NCBI GenBank assembly: GCA_016185565.1
Contig: JACPNH010000019.1
Coordinates: 1 to 39,467 of the forward strand
DNA: 39,467 nt
Reading direction: 5' to 3'
From: Candidatus Woesearchaeota archaeon
GTDB lineage: Archaea; Nanobdellota; Nanobdellia; SCGC-AAA011-G17; JAGVZF01
This document shows positions 19,473-27,313 of this stretch, in pieces. The translations under genes were made by a program, and so were the position numbers. The notes beneath the pieces are model-generated. The model saw only the letters and a list, made by a program, of their open reading frames with translations. It did not search any database and was not told the DNA's origin. Numbering within the stretch: position 1 is the first letter of the stretch; each line of letters opens with the position of its first letter.

Positions 19473-20072
19473 TTATCCGAAAATAATTGCTCTGTTGTCT
19501 CTTTTACATTTAGTTTTTACTTGTAAAAAGATTTCTTTCATTAGTTTTTCGTTTATTCTTAATGTTTGTCCTGTTAGTGTGTTATTCCAGAGATATAGAT
19601 TATTGCCGTAGCCATACAAAAGAATGTAATCGGGAATGGTTCTAACACGCAATAAAGGACCCATATTTACTCTTAATAAAACTACTTTATTCTTTTTTAA
19701 CGCCTCTTTGATTTCATCTAAAGAAAAGTCCCTGACTTCTACTAAATTTTTTTTCTTTGCTTCATCAAGGTTCAAATCAGAGAAGAATTTTGTATCATAA
19801 ATTTCTTTTTTTGTAAATAACTTAAATTTATATATTTTTGGAAGCTTGTATTGGGGGTCTTCTACTATGACTTTTGAGGATATTTTATAGCTATTTGTTA
19901 TTATAACAGATCTAAAAATACAGGCTCCTCTAGTAGGCAATAATACAATTTCCCTCCAAATTTTGAATTCATTTTCTCTATTAACTTTGAAGTTTTGATT
20001 AAAATGATTTATAATTAGCATTATCGCAGAAGCAAGTCCCGTAAATTTTGTTGTTTGTTTATAATTTTGCAT
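19473..20072 (-). CDS. C39/DUF3335-like protein lacking catalytic residues
   Basis: KQTTKFTGLASAIMLI resembles KQTTxYTCGPAS... without Cys; EFKIWRE; IPDYILLYGYG in place of PHWxxxxG; WNN in place of xDP. Confidence 0.55.
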   Translation of the reverse strand: MQNYKQTTKFTGLASAIMLIINHFNQNFKVNRENEFKIWREIVLLPTRGACIFRSVIITNSYKISSKVIVEDPQYKLPKIYKFKLFTKKEIYDTKFFSDLNLDEAKKKNLVEVRDFSLDEIKEALKKNKVVLLRVNMGPLLRVRTIPDYILLYGYGNNLYLWNNTLTGQTLRINEKLMKEIFLQVKTKCKRDNRAIIFG

Positions 20073-20106
20073 GTTAATATTGATGATAAAGGAATATACT
20101 TAAATT

Positions 20107-20820
20107 TTATTTTATAAATATTATTATATTTCCACGACCTTTTTTTATTTTTTTTATATTCTCTTCAGATTCAAGTTGTGTAAGTATTAAAGAGACTTTT
20201 GCTTCAGACAGCATTAACTTTTTTCTTAGATCTTTTTGACTTACTCTTTTTTCTTCTTTGATAATGGAATATGCCCTTTCTAGGAATTCGTCTTTTAATT
20301 CTGGTTCTTTTGTTTCTAATTTTTCTAAATTTTTGTTTATTTCTTCGGATTTTTTAATTGTTTTTCTGAAACTAGAAATTAAATATACTACAACAAATAA
20401 AGAAATGACAGAAAGGATGATGAGCAAGACTGAGAAGTTGCCATTCTCTTTTTGATAGTATTCAGCTAGAGGTATATCAAGCTCGGAGATATTTTCATCT
20501 TCTAAGTAAGGAAATAGGATTAGGTCTAGATTGTAATCCCCGTTTGCATCTTCGATAGTTATGTCTTCTTGTGCGAAATGTTCAAGTGCATTATTTTTTA
20601 TGTAAAAAGCTTTTATAATATAATTTCCAGGGGCTAGATTAAAACTATAGCCTGAATCCTTTACTATCATCGATTGCTTTGGGATGGTGTTTATTTCTAC
20701 TATCGTGTTCGAAAGCTTATTAAAGTTAATGTCGTATATATCTCCATGTACTACTGCAGCCATCGTTGCTTTTGAGAAAATTATTATCAATATCAGCAAT
20801 AGATTCAGTTTTTTCAGCAT
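20107..20820 (-). CDS. Membrane protein with extracytoplasmic beta-sandwich-like domain, one TM and cytoplasmic winged helix
   Basis: Signal segment; VHGDIYDINFNKLSNTIVEI...GYSFNLAPGNYIIKA; TM VLLIILSVISLFVVVYLI; C-terminal RVSQKDLRKKLMLSEAKVSLILTQLESEENIKKIKKGRGNIIIF. Confidence 0.75.
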   Translation of the reverse strand: MLKKLNLLLILIIIFSKATMAAVVHGDIYDINFNKLSNTIVEINTIPKQSMIVKDSGYSFNLAPGNYIIKAFYIKNNALEHFAQEDITIEDANGDYNLDLILFPYLEDENISELDIPLAEYYQKENGNFSVLLIILSVISLFVVVYLISSFRKTIKKSEEINKNLEKLETKEPELKDEFLERAYSIIKEEKRVSQKDLRKKLMLSEAKVSLILTQLESEENIKKIKKGRGNIIIFIK

Positions 20821-21044
20821 AAAAATAAACTATAATCATAATTATAAAAACCTTACTATGAAACTGACTAGTAAGTATAAAAAGTTTAAATAATTCCAAA
20901 ATAAAGAAAAAGAGCAATATTTTTCCTATTTTTAAAATTATAAAGTAAAATTACCCTAATTTTTGCGTTGTAAAGCATTGTAAAGCTTTAAAATAAGAAT
21001 GTTGAAAGTATATTTATAAATAAACTCTGCAAACATACTGTAAA

Positions 21045-21152
21045 ATGAATTTAGAAAAATTTATCAAAATAGGCAGAGGGGCTTGGTTTGAAACAATTAA
21101 CGAATTAGATACTTTAATAGAAAAAATAAAAAATACGGAGGAGAGAAGATGA
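21045..21152 (+). CDS. Small ORF (35 aa), ATGA-coupled to downstream gene
   Basis: MNLEKFIKIGRGAWFETINELDTLIEKIKNTEERR; stop overlaps next ATG; contains GGAGG ahead of 21149. Confidence 0.4.
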   Translation: MNLEKFIKIGRGAWFETINELDTLIEKIKNTEERR

Positions 21153-21910
21153 AAAAGTTTATTTCAACATTTATTATTGTGCTTTTTCTTGCTAGTTTAA
21201 TGCCATTAAGTATTTTTGCTGACAGATCAGATGATGCAGCTAGCAATTCTGGTCCTGGAAAATTAATGCTCAGATTTAGCGATGATAATGTAGATAAAAA
21301 TGACGTAGATGAAAAAGAAGAAACTGAAATGAGGATGAAGTTGAGAAAAGAGGTGGTTGAAGACTCTGACTTTAAAGAACGCATATTGAAAGAAGAAGAG
21401 AAATCTAGACTTAGAGAAAATTCCATGAAACATCAGGAGCTTTTTAAGGTTGGCAAGCTAAAAGCAGACGAATTCAGGATAAGACTTGAAACAAATAAAA
21501 CAAAGATAAAAGAATGCAGAGAGAAAGACACAGAAGCATGCAGATTAATAAAAAAAGGATCATTTGAGATTGCCCAAAATTACTTGTTAAACATTATAGA
21601 TGCATTGATTAATCATCTAAAGTTTGTTAAAGAAAAAGTTCAAGGATCCGAAGAATTGTCAGAACAAGATGTTAAAGAGAGCGTTTCTAGAATTGATGCC
21701 TTAATAGGCAAGCTAGAAGATTTGAAAACCAAAGTTAGTCAAGCTACTACAAGAGATCAGATAATAGAGTTAAACTCACAACTAAGACAATTAATGAAGG
21801 ATGTCAAGGCGGATTCAGACCTTAGCATAGAGCATATAAGGCATAAGAGAATCGGGGAGATCTTAGAGAGAGCAGAGCACTTGGAGGCAAAGTTAGCAAG
21901 GATACAATAA
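21149..21910 (+). CDS. Secreted coiled-coil protein, N-terminal part of a probable frameshifted gene
   Basis: Signal peptide MKKFISTFIIVLFLASLMPLSIFA; charged helices; GGAGG upstream of ATG. Confidence 0.7.
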   Translation: MKKFISTFIIVLFLASLMPLSIFADRSDDAASNSGPGKLMLRFSDDNVDKNDVDEKEETEMRMKLRKEVVEDSDFKERILKEEEKSRLRENSMKHQELFKVGKLKADEFRIRLETNKTKIKECREKDTEACRLIKKGSFEIAQNYLLNIIDALINHLKFVKEKVQGSEELSEQDVKESVSRIDALIGKLEDLKTKVSQATTRDQIIELNSQLRQLMKDVKADSDLSIEHIRHKRIGEILERAEHLEAKLARIQ

Positions 21911-21932
21911 TTCTGAGCAAAGGCGTATTTTA

Positions 21933-22625
21933 GTGAGAGAAGCTCATGAACTATTAAAAAGTGCTCATCAGGACTTAAAAGACGCCCATAACGTATTAAA
22001 GCAAATTTTTAGGCTTTTGAAGGGCATTGATAAAAAAATAGATTTTAATAAGGACGAATGCTGGGGCGATAGACCATTGTTCAGGCCAGGAAAAGATCTT
22101 GGTTACTTCATATGGCAAAGTACTTGTAATGACAGAACTTGGGTTATAGCCTGGAGCGGCGATGGTAGACTAGTCAACTTAGGCAATATGACATCAGGCA
22201 ACACCACACAATCAAATGGAACAAATGCAACCTCATTGCATCACATGACCGGAACTATTACAACTGACGGTGAATTTAAGGATGTCGAAGCAAAGAAATT
22301 TGAAAGTAATGACAAAATAAATATAACAGCTAACAACACAATAACATTTGATGCATTTGTTTTAAATCACTTTGATGAGATAAGGTTTAAAACAACAGGA
22401 ACACAAGTTACATTTGACTTGTTTGTGGACGGAGAAAGAAAAACCAGTTTAGTATATATGGGAAAGAATTGGACTAATCCAAGTTCAATTCCATTTACAC
22501 TACAAGGTACAGTATTATTAACAGCTACATGTACGACTGGTCAGTTTTTAGTAAATGGAGTTTGTACTACAATTCCTCCTAGCGGTGGCGGTGGAGATGA
22601 TGACAACAAAGACAAACTCGATTAA
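21933..22625 (+). CDS. C-terminal continuation of the coiled-coil protein in a shifted frame
   Basis: No signal peptide; starts in a helix EAHELLKSAHQDLKDAHNVL; frame open only from 21897, overlapping the upstream ORF end. Confidence 0.55.
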   Translation: MREAHELLKSAHQDLKDAHNVLKQIFRLLKGIDKKIDFNKDECWGDRPLFRPGKDLGYFIWQSTCNDRTWVIAWSGDGRLVNLGNMTSGNTTQSNGTNATSLHHMTGTITTDGEFKDVEAKKFESNDKINITANNTITFDAFVLNHFDEIRFKTTGTQVTFDLFVDGERKTSLVYMGKNWTNPSSIPFTLQGTVLLTATCTTGQFLVNGVCTTIPPSGGGGDDDNKDKLD

Positions 22626-22675
22626 CTTCATATTTTTATTAACGAAAAAGATATAAATACAAGAAATTTACAAGA

Positions 22676-22909
22676 ATGAAGATGAAGAGAGTCGCAATAT
22701 TACTTTTTGTTTTAATAAGTGCAATTTTTATAGCGGGATGTAATGGTCAAAAGGATAAAATTTCTGATAACAATGATGCGTTAATTAAAGATACCAACAC
22801 ACAATCCCAGGAATCGCCACCAGAGCTATTAACAAGTGACATAGACAAAGATTTGGATAACACTGATTTGGATAATCTAAATGTGAATTTGGATACTGAG
22901 GCGATTTAG
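22676..22909 (+). CDS. Small putative lipoprotein
   Basis: Signal with lipobox-like IAGC, then acidic tail. Confidence 0.6.
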   Translation: MKMKRVAILLFVLISAIFIAGCNGQKDKISDNNDALIKDTNTQSQESPPELLTSDIDKDLDNTDLDNLNVNLDTEAI

Positions 22910-23032
22910 ATTTTCTTTAATTTTTTTCTATAATCTATGTAAAGTTTGGTTAGCTTTACTAGAGACTCTTTATTATTTCTGAGTCGCTTATATTCGCCAG
23001 GCAACCACAATTCCTTGTAAATACTTTCTTTT

Positions 23033-23608
23033 TCATTTTGATATTTTTGTTATTTCCTCTAGTACAATAGGCAATTTTTTTATTCCGTCAGAACCGCTGA
23101 AATGTCCTTTATTTTTTTCTATAATTATTTTACTGCCTAAATTTTTCCTTAAAATTTCTGAATCTTCTACATATACAAAATAATCATTGTTAGAAAAAAT
23201 AGAGGTTATGTCTTTTGTATGGAGCAAAACCTTTGTAAAATCTATCTTTCTTTCAATCCAAGGTTTTGCTATTTCAACTTCTTCTCTAGTTTCGTACATC
23301 TTTAATCTAAACCAAGGTGCCACAAGTATTAGCTTTCCAACTTTAATATCACTTTTCAACCCTTGGAGGTATCTTAGGATAGTTTGACAACCAATACTAT
23401 GGCCAACAAAGCTTGTGTTAAAATCAGGATTTTTAACTATATACCTTAGATTTTCTACCCAATTCTCTATTGTAGGATTATCAGTTTCTGGCATAGAAGG
23501 AATATAAACTTCAAATCCTTTATTTACTAGTTCTTCTTTTAACCAAGGAAACCAGCCTTCTTCAGGATTTCCGCCCCACCCATGTATTATGAAGACTTTT
23601 CTTACCAT
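23033..23608 (-). CDS. RBBP9/YdeN-type alpha/beta hydrolase
   Basis: FIIHGWGGNPEEGWFPWL, FVGHSIGCQTILRYL. Confidence 0.88.
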   Translation of the reverse strand: MVRKVFIIHGWGGNPEEGWFPWLKEELVNKGFEVYIPSMPETDNPTIENWVENLRYIVKNPDFNTSFVGHSIGCQTILRYLQGLKSDIKVGKLILVAPWFRLKMYETREEVEIAKPWIERKIDFTKVLLHTKDITSIFSNNDYFVYVEDSEILRKNLGSKIIIEKNKGHFSGSDGIKKLPIVLEEITKISK

Positions 23609-23659
23609 GTTATGGAACTAAAACCAATTGTTTATAAATCTTTATTTTTCTAAAGTTTT

Positions 23660-24568
23660 ATGGAAAAAATAAGACCTTTTAGATATGGTAAAGATACTTC
23701 AATTAATAATTTGGTAAAGCAGTTTGAGAAATTAGGATTTCAAGCAAATAAATTGGCGAATACTGCAAATATTATTGGGTTAATGATTAAGGATAAAGAT
23801 TGTAAGGTATTTTTAGGGGTTGCCGGGGCATTAGTTCCAAGTGGCATGAAGGAAATTTTAATTGACATGCTTAATAATGACTGGATTGATGTTTTGGTTA
23901 TTACTGGTGCTAATCTAACACATGATCTAGTAGAGGACCTTGGGTATAGCCATTTTTTAGGGCATGAGTCTATGAATGATGAGGAATTAAACAAAAAAGG
24001 GCTAGTAAGGATGTACAACATCTTAATGCCAAACAAAGTATATGAAAAATTGGAAGAGTTTTTTAAAAGTAATTGGAATGAAATAAGCAAGCAAAATAAT
24101 GTTAAGGACTTTTTATGGACTTTAGGGAAGTTAAGCCCTGGAAATGGGATATTAAAAACATGTTTCAATAAAAAAATACCAATATTTAGTCCGGCTATTT
24201 CTGATTCTGGCATAGGCTTGATGATGTGGGGTCAATTAAGCCAGGGTAAAAGGGCAGAAATCAAGGCTTTTGAGGATTTAAAAGAGATTTTAGACATTGC
24301 ATGGACTACCAAAAGAACAGGGGTTATTTATTTGGGAGGAGGAACTTCTAAGAATTATATACAGCAGGCAATGCAATTTTCAAAAGAGGCTTATTATGGA
24401 GTGCAAATCACAATGGACAGGCAAGAATTTGGAGGAAGCTCTGGGGCTGAACTTAAAGAAGGCATATCTTGGGGTAAATTAAGCCCGAAGGCAAGGCATA
24501 TTAATCTGGCTTGCGACATCACAATAGCTCTGCCTTTAATATATTGTGCTTTGAAAGAAAGAATTTAG
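23660..24568 (+). CDS. dys: Deoxyhypusine synthase
   Basis: ITGANLTHDLVEDLG, YLGGGTSKNYIQQAM (active-site Lys), GGSSGAELKEGISWGK. Confidence 0.94.
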   Translation: MEKIRPFRYGKDTSINNLVKQFEKLGFQANKLANTANIIGLMIKDKDCKVFLGVAGALVPSGMKEILIDMLNNDWIDVLVITGANLTHDLVEDLGYSHFLGHESMNDEELNKKGLVRMYNILMPNKVYEKLEEFFKSNWNEISKQNNVKDFLWTLGKLSPGNGILKTCFNKKIPIFSPAISDSGIGLMMWGQLSQGKRAEIKAFEDLKEILDIAWTTKRTGVIYLGGGTSKNYIQQAMQFSKEAYYGVQITMDRQEFGGSSGAELKEGISWGKLSPKARHINLACDITIALPLIYCALKERI

Positions 24569-24648
24569 CATTATTTCTTGTCTAGTTCTTACAAATATTT
24601 ATATATTAGTATAACTTAGATTTTATTGGAATTGGAGGTGTGTACTCT

Positions 24649-24747
24649 ATGCCTAGAAGCAATCTTCGCAAAAAACAAAAAAGGGCCAAGAAAAAATCAG
24701 GCAAAAAGAAATCTTATTACGATAAAGAAGAAATGATGGAGTATTAA
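24649..24747 (+). CDS. Small highly basic protein (32 aa)
   Basis: MPRSNLRKKQKRAKKKSGKKKSYYDKEEMMEY preceded by GGAGGTG. Confidence 0.55.
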   Translation: MPRSNLRKKQKRAKKKSGKKKSYYDKEEMMEY

Positions 24748-25493
24748 TTTCTTAAAAATTTAGGCATTATTTTCTTTTCATTTTCAGGATCAAAATTTTT
24801 TATTTCTATATCATTTAATGGCATTACAATTCTAGAAACTAATGAATTTAAGGAATAAGGCAGTCTTATTAGACGTATATGGCCATGACTAACCCAAGGG
24901 TCTATAGGGAATTTCTTTAGATTTTTATTAAGCGAATTTCTTTGGCGCATAGTTAATTTGAAGGCTTTTTTATCTCTTACATGAACATGACAGCCCCTGC
25001 CCGAATATATGATTTTGATATTTTTAAAGTATTTTTGAAGACTATTTTTCATTTTGATGCCGTAATTAAGGCTCATTTTAATACAATATGGACAGAACTT
25101 ATGAAGGCTTTTTTTATGATTAGGGCAATTTATGTTTTCTGGATCTATGTCAAATACCAGTTCTTGGCCAAGACAATTTTTTGTACTTAAAGCATTCTTA
25201 AAATTCATATTCTTTAAGGCTAGATTAGCATCTTTGTATTTATTTCTGTCATAATAAACGTCTTCTGGGGCTAGTTCAATTAATTTCTTTTTTAGTTCTT
25301 TAAAGCTTATGTTAGGCTTTAGAATTAGAAGTTTTTTCATCTTTTTCTTGTCTTTAATAATGTGAGTTTCAGATCCTAGATCAACAACAAAGAATTGAGG
25401 TTTTTCTTTAAACCAAGATATTATTTTTTTTATCGAGAATTCTTGTTCATAGAACTTTTTTCTTTCTGCTAAATTGCTTGGTCTTAATTCCAT
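24744..25493 (-). CDS. priS: DNA primase small subunit (PriS), short form
   Basis: VFDIDP catalytic acids, IYSGRGCHVHV, RLIRLPYSLNSLVSRIV. Confidence 0.88.
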   Translation of the reverse strand: MELRPSNLAERKKFYEQEFSIKKIISWFKEKPQFFVVDLGSETHIIKDKKKMKKLLILKPNISFKELKKKLIELAPEDVYYDRNKYKDANLALKNMNFKNALSTKNCLGQELVFDIDPENINCPNHKKSLHKFCPYCIKMSLNYGIKMKNSLQKYFKNIKIIYSGRGCHVHVRDKKAFKLTMRQRNSLNKNLKKFPIDPWVSHGHIRLIRLPYSLNSLVSRIVMPLNDIEIKNFDPENEKKIMPKFLRN

Positions 25494-25499
25494 TTAGAA

Positions 25500-25727
25500 T
25501 TACTTGGATTTTTTAGTTATTATTGAATTTAAGTGTTCAACCATTTCTTGCATTTGTTTTTTTGACATACCGTGACCAAGGGCACCCTGTTCAAGTGTTT
25601 CAAAAGTTGATGCTCCGCAACCTATGCAATGCAAGTTATATTTCTCCATTATAACTCCAGCTAATTGTGGATATCGACCAACTATCTCTCCCATTGTCAT
25701 GCCCTTATGTATTTTTACGATTGCCAT
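25500..25727 (-). CDS. DUF1858 domain protein
   Basis: MTMGEIVGRYPQLAGVIMEKYNLHCIGCGASTFETLEQGALGHG. Confidence 0.88.
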   Translation of the reverse strand: MAIVKIHKGMTMGEIVGRYPQLAGVIMEKYNLHCIGCGASTFETLEQGALGHGMSKKQMQEMVEHLNSIITKKSK

Positions 25728-25855
25728 GGTTTTATTACATTTATTATGGTTTATAAATTTTTTTATTACGATAAAATGTATAACAAAAAGCTTTAAAAAG
25801 ACTCTATATCTTTTTGTCCTTTATAGCGGAGTGGGGCAGTTAGGAGTGCCCGTCG

Positions 25856-25875
25856 AATCTTAAAAAGATGCGGAA
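25856..25875 (+). other. tRNA-iMet intron 1 (20 nt), position 29/30
   Basis: BHB: CCGT-CG|A ... GCGG-AA|G with intronic hairpin ATCTT/AAGAT. Confidence 0.88.
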
Positions 25876-25883
25876 GGCTCATA

Positions 25884-25904
25884 AGGCATTAACTGCTTAG
25901 AGAG
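25884..25904 (+). other. tRNA-iMet intron 2 (21 nt), position 37/38
   Basis: Bulges TA|A and AG|A; helix CTC/GAG plus one A-A mismatch; removal restores CTCATAA. Confidence 0.8.
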
Positions 25905-25920
25905 ACCCGGAGGTCGTTGG

Positions 25921-25947
25921 AAGTTTTACTTAAGTAAAGCTGACGAA
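25921..25947 (+). other. tRNA-iMet intron 3 (27 nt), T-loop 53/54
   Basis: BHB: CGTT-GG|A ... GACG-AA|T with intronic helix AGTTTTAC/GTAAAGCT. Confidence 0.9.
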
Positions 25948-26024
25948 TTCAAATCCAACCTCCGCTACTTTATTTTACAATATTTATAGGTCTTTTTTTA
26001 ATAAAACTATTAATTTTACTAAAA

Positions 26025-26040
26025 TTAAACTCTAGTTTAA
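26025..26040. repeat. Inverted repeat TTAAACT-CT-AGTTTAA between convergent tRNA genes
   Basis: Perfect 7-bp arms, 2-nt spacer. Confidence 0.5.
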
Positions 26041-26149
26041 GATTTTTTATTAACTACCCATTTAGAGTTTTTATAGAATGAACGGACTTAAACTAATCTA
26101 GAAGCGCCGGAACTGGGATTTGAACCCAGATCTCCGTTAGGAGCCAGCT

Positions 26150-26161
26150 ACCTAGTATTCT
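26150..26161 (-). other. tRNA-Ser intron 2 (12 nt), position 37/38
   Basis: CTGG-AA|A ... CTAG-GT|A; helix CTGG/CTAG pairs 4 of 4 including one G-T. Confidence 0.85.
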
Positions 26162-26168
26162 TTCCAGG

Positions 26169-26189
26169 TTCACCTTTCTTTAAAGAAAA
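26169..26189 (-). other. tRNA-Ser intron 1 (21 nt), position 30/31
   Basis: BHB: CACC-AG|T ... GGTG-AA|C with intronic TTTC/GAAA. Confidence 0.88.
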
Positions 26190-26354
26190 CTGGTGCCATA
26201 CCAGGTTAGGCGATTCCGGCTTGGTATAAAAGGTAAAATTATGATATATAAAGCTGTCGCGCAAGCCGTTAGATGTGAGAAGTAGACGTGAATTTTTGTG
26301 CAAAGTTTGTTTTCAAAAGGTTTATATATTTTTTACTTTATATTAAAACTTCAG

Positions 26355-26588
26355 ATGGAAGATATTTTAGAATGCCCGCAATGTAGATCAAGAGAAATAA
26401 GTTTAATTCCTGATCAAACAGCCAAGTTTATATACAAATGCAACAATTGCAACTATTCTGGGCCCAGGATAATAAAATTGGATAAGCTAGAAGAGCAGAA
26501 GAAAAAATTAATGTCTATGACACTGTCTAAAGGCACAAGAAAAGAGATTGAAGAAGCTCTTAGAAAGAAGAAGGCTGGGATAAAATGA
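26355..26588 (+). CDS. Zinc-ribbon protein
   Basis: CPQC...CNNC pair; ATG at 26355 preferred. Confidence 0.7.
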   Translation: MEDILECPQCRSREISLIPDQTAKFIYKCNNCNYSGPRIIKLDKLEEQKKKLMSMTLSKGTRKEIEEALRKKKAGIK

Positions 26589-26770
26589 TATACTGCCATA
26601 AATGCGGAAGAAGGACTGGCAAGCATGCTAATGTATGCAGTAACTGCGGGTCTTATTTGAGAAAAAGAGGGCATAGCACAAATTATACTTTAGTTATTAT
26701 AAGAGCAATTTTGCTTGTTGCTTTAGTCTTGTTTTTTATTTATTTATTCAATAAATATTTGGGAACTTAA
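26585..26770 (+). CDS. Zinc-ribbon plus C-terminal TM small protein
   Basis: CHKCGRRTGKHANVCSNCG then hydrophobic segment. Confidence 0.7.
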   Translation: MIYCHKCGRRTGKHANVCSNCGSYLRKRGHSTNYTLVIIRAILLVALVLFFIYLFNKYLGT

Positions 26771-26780
26771 TAATTTAGAT

Positions 26781-27092
26781 TCACGATTCTAACATTTCTA
26801 TTTCTATAGAAACACCTTCAGGAATAGGAACCCTCATTACTAAGCGTAAGGCTCTTTCATCTAATCCGAGATCAATCAATCTTTTATGAATACGCATTTC
26901 AAACCTGTCAAAAGAAGCCTTTCCCTCCCCATCAGGACTTTTTCTTGTGGTGATTTTTAATCTTTTAGTAGGCAATGGAATAGGACCATAAATTGTTACA
27001 CCAGTTTTTTCAGCAATCTCTCTAATTGAATTACATATTTGATTTAACTTGTCTACTTCTGTGGAGGCTAAATTGATTCTTGCCTTTTGCAT
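26781..27092 (-). CDS. rps10: Ribosomal protein uS10
   Basis: [29 protein letters not shown]...[22 protein letters not shown]. Confidence 0.95.
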   Translation of the reverse strand: MQKARINLASTEVDKLNQICNSIREIAEKTGVTIYGPIPLPTKRLKITTRKSPDGEGKASFDRFEMRIHKRLIDLGLDERALRLVMRVPIPEGVSIEIEMLES

Positions 27093-27313
27093 GATTGTAA
27101 AAGAAAAATAGTAATTTATAAAGCTTACTAAAAAGCTATGAATTTTCAGCATATTTTTTAATAAAGAGGTGTACTATTTAATTGGAGTTCTTGCATTCGC
27201 AAATTCTTTGAAGAAGCTTATTATCATTTATAAACTATGCAATTCCCTCATTTATGTAATTTTATAGGCTTAAATTCAAAAGATTTATAATTTTAGATAA
27301 ATCTGGTTATTAT

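Larger units (their letters stand above)
25825..25967 (+). tRNA. Initiator tRNA-Met(CAT) with three introns
   Basis: Spliced 75 nt: AGCGGAGTGGGGCAGTTAGGAGTGCCCGTCGGGCTCATAACCCGGAGGTCGTTGGTTCAAATCCAACCTCCGCTA; three G-C pairs in the anticodon stem are typical of an initiator. Confidence 0.92.
26105..26220 (-). tRNA. tRNA-Ser(GGA) with two introns
   Basis: Spliced 83 nt: GCCGGAA TC GCCTAACCTGGTATGGC A CCAGC CTGGAAA GCTGG CTCCTAACGGAG AT CTGGG TTCAAAT CCCAG TTCCGGC G; class II variable arm CTCC-TAAC-GGAG. Confidence 0.92.

Noticed and set aside
22915-23032. Minus-strand frame reading NEKESIYKELWLPGEYKRLRNNKESLVKLTKLYIDYRKKLKKI after the hydrolase
   Set aside because: Protein-like composition but no ATG in frame; a possible frameshifted tail, too weak to call.
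26105-26220. Initial reading of the minus-strand tRNA as Arg(CCT) from loop CTCCTAA
   Set aside because: The anticodon stem did not pair and the variable loop was too short; CTCCTAACGGAG is the class II variable arm and the true loop is CTGGAAA (Ser GGA).
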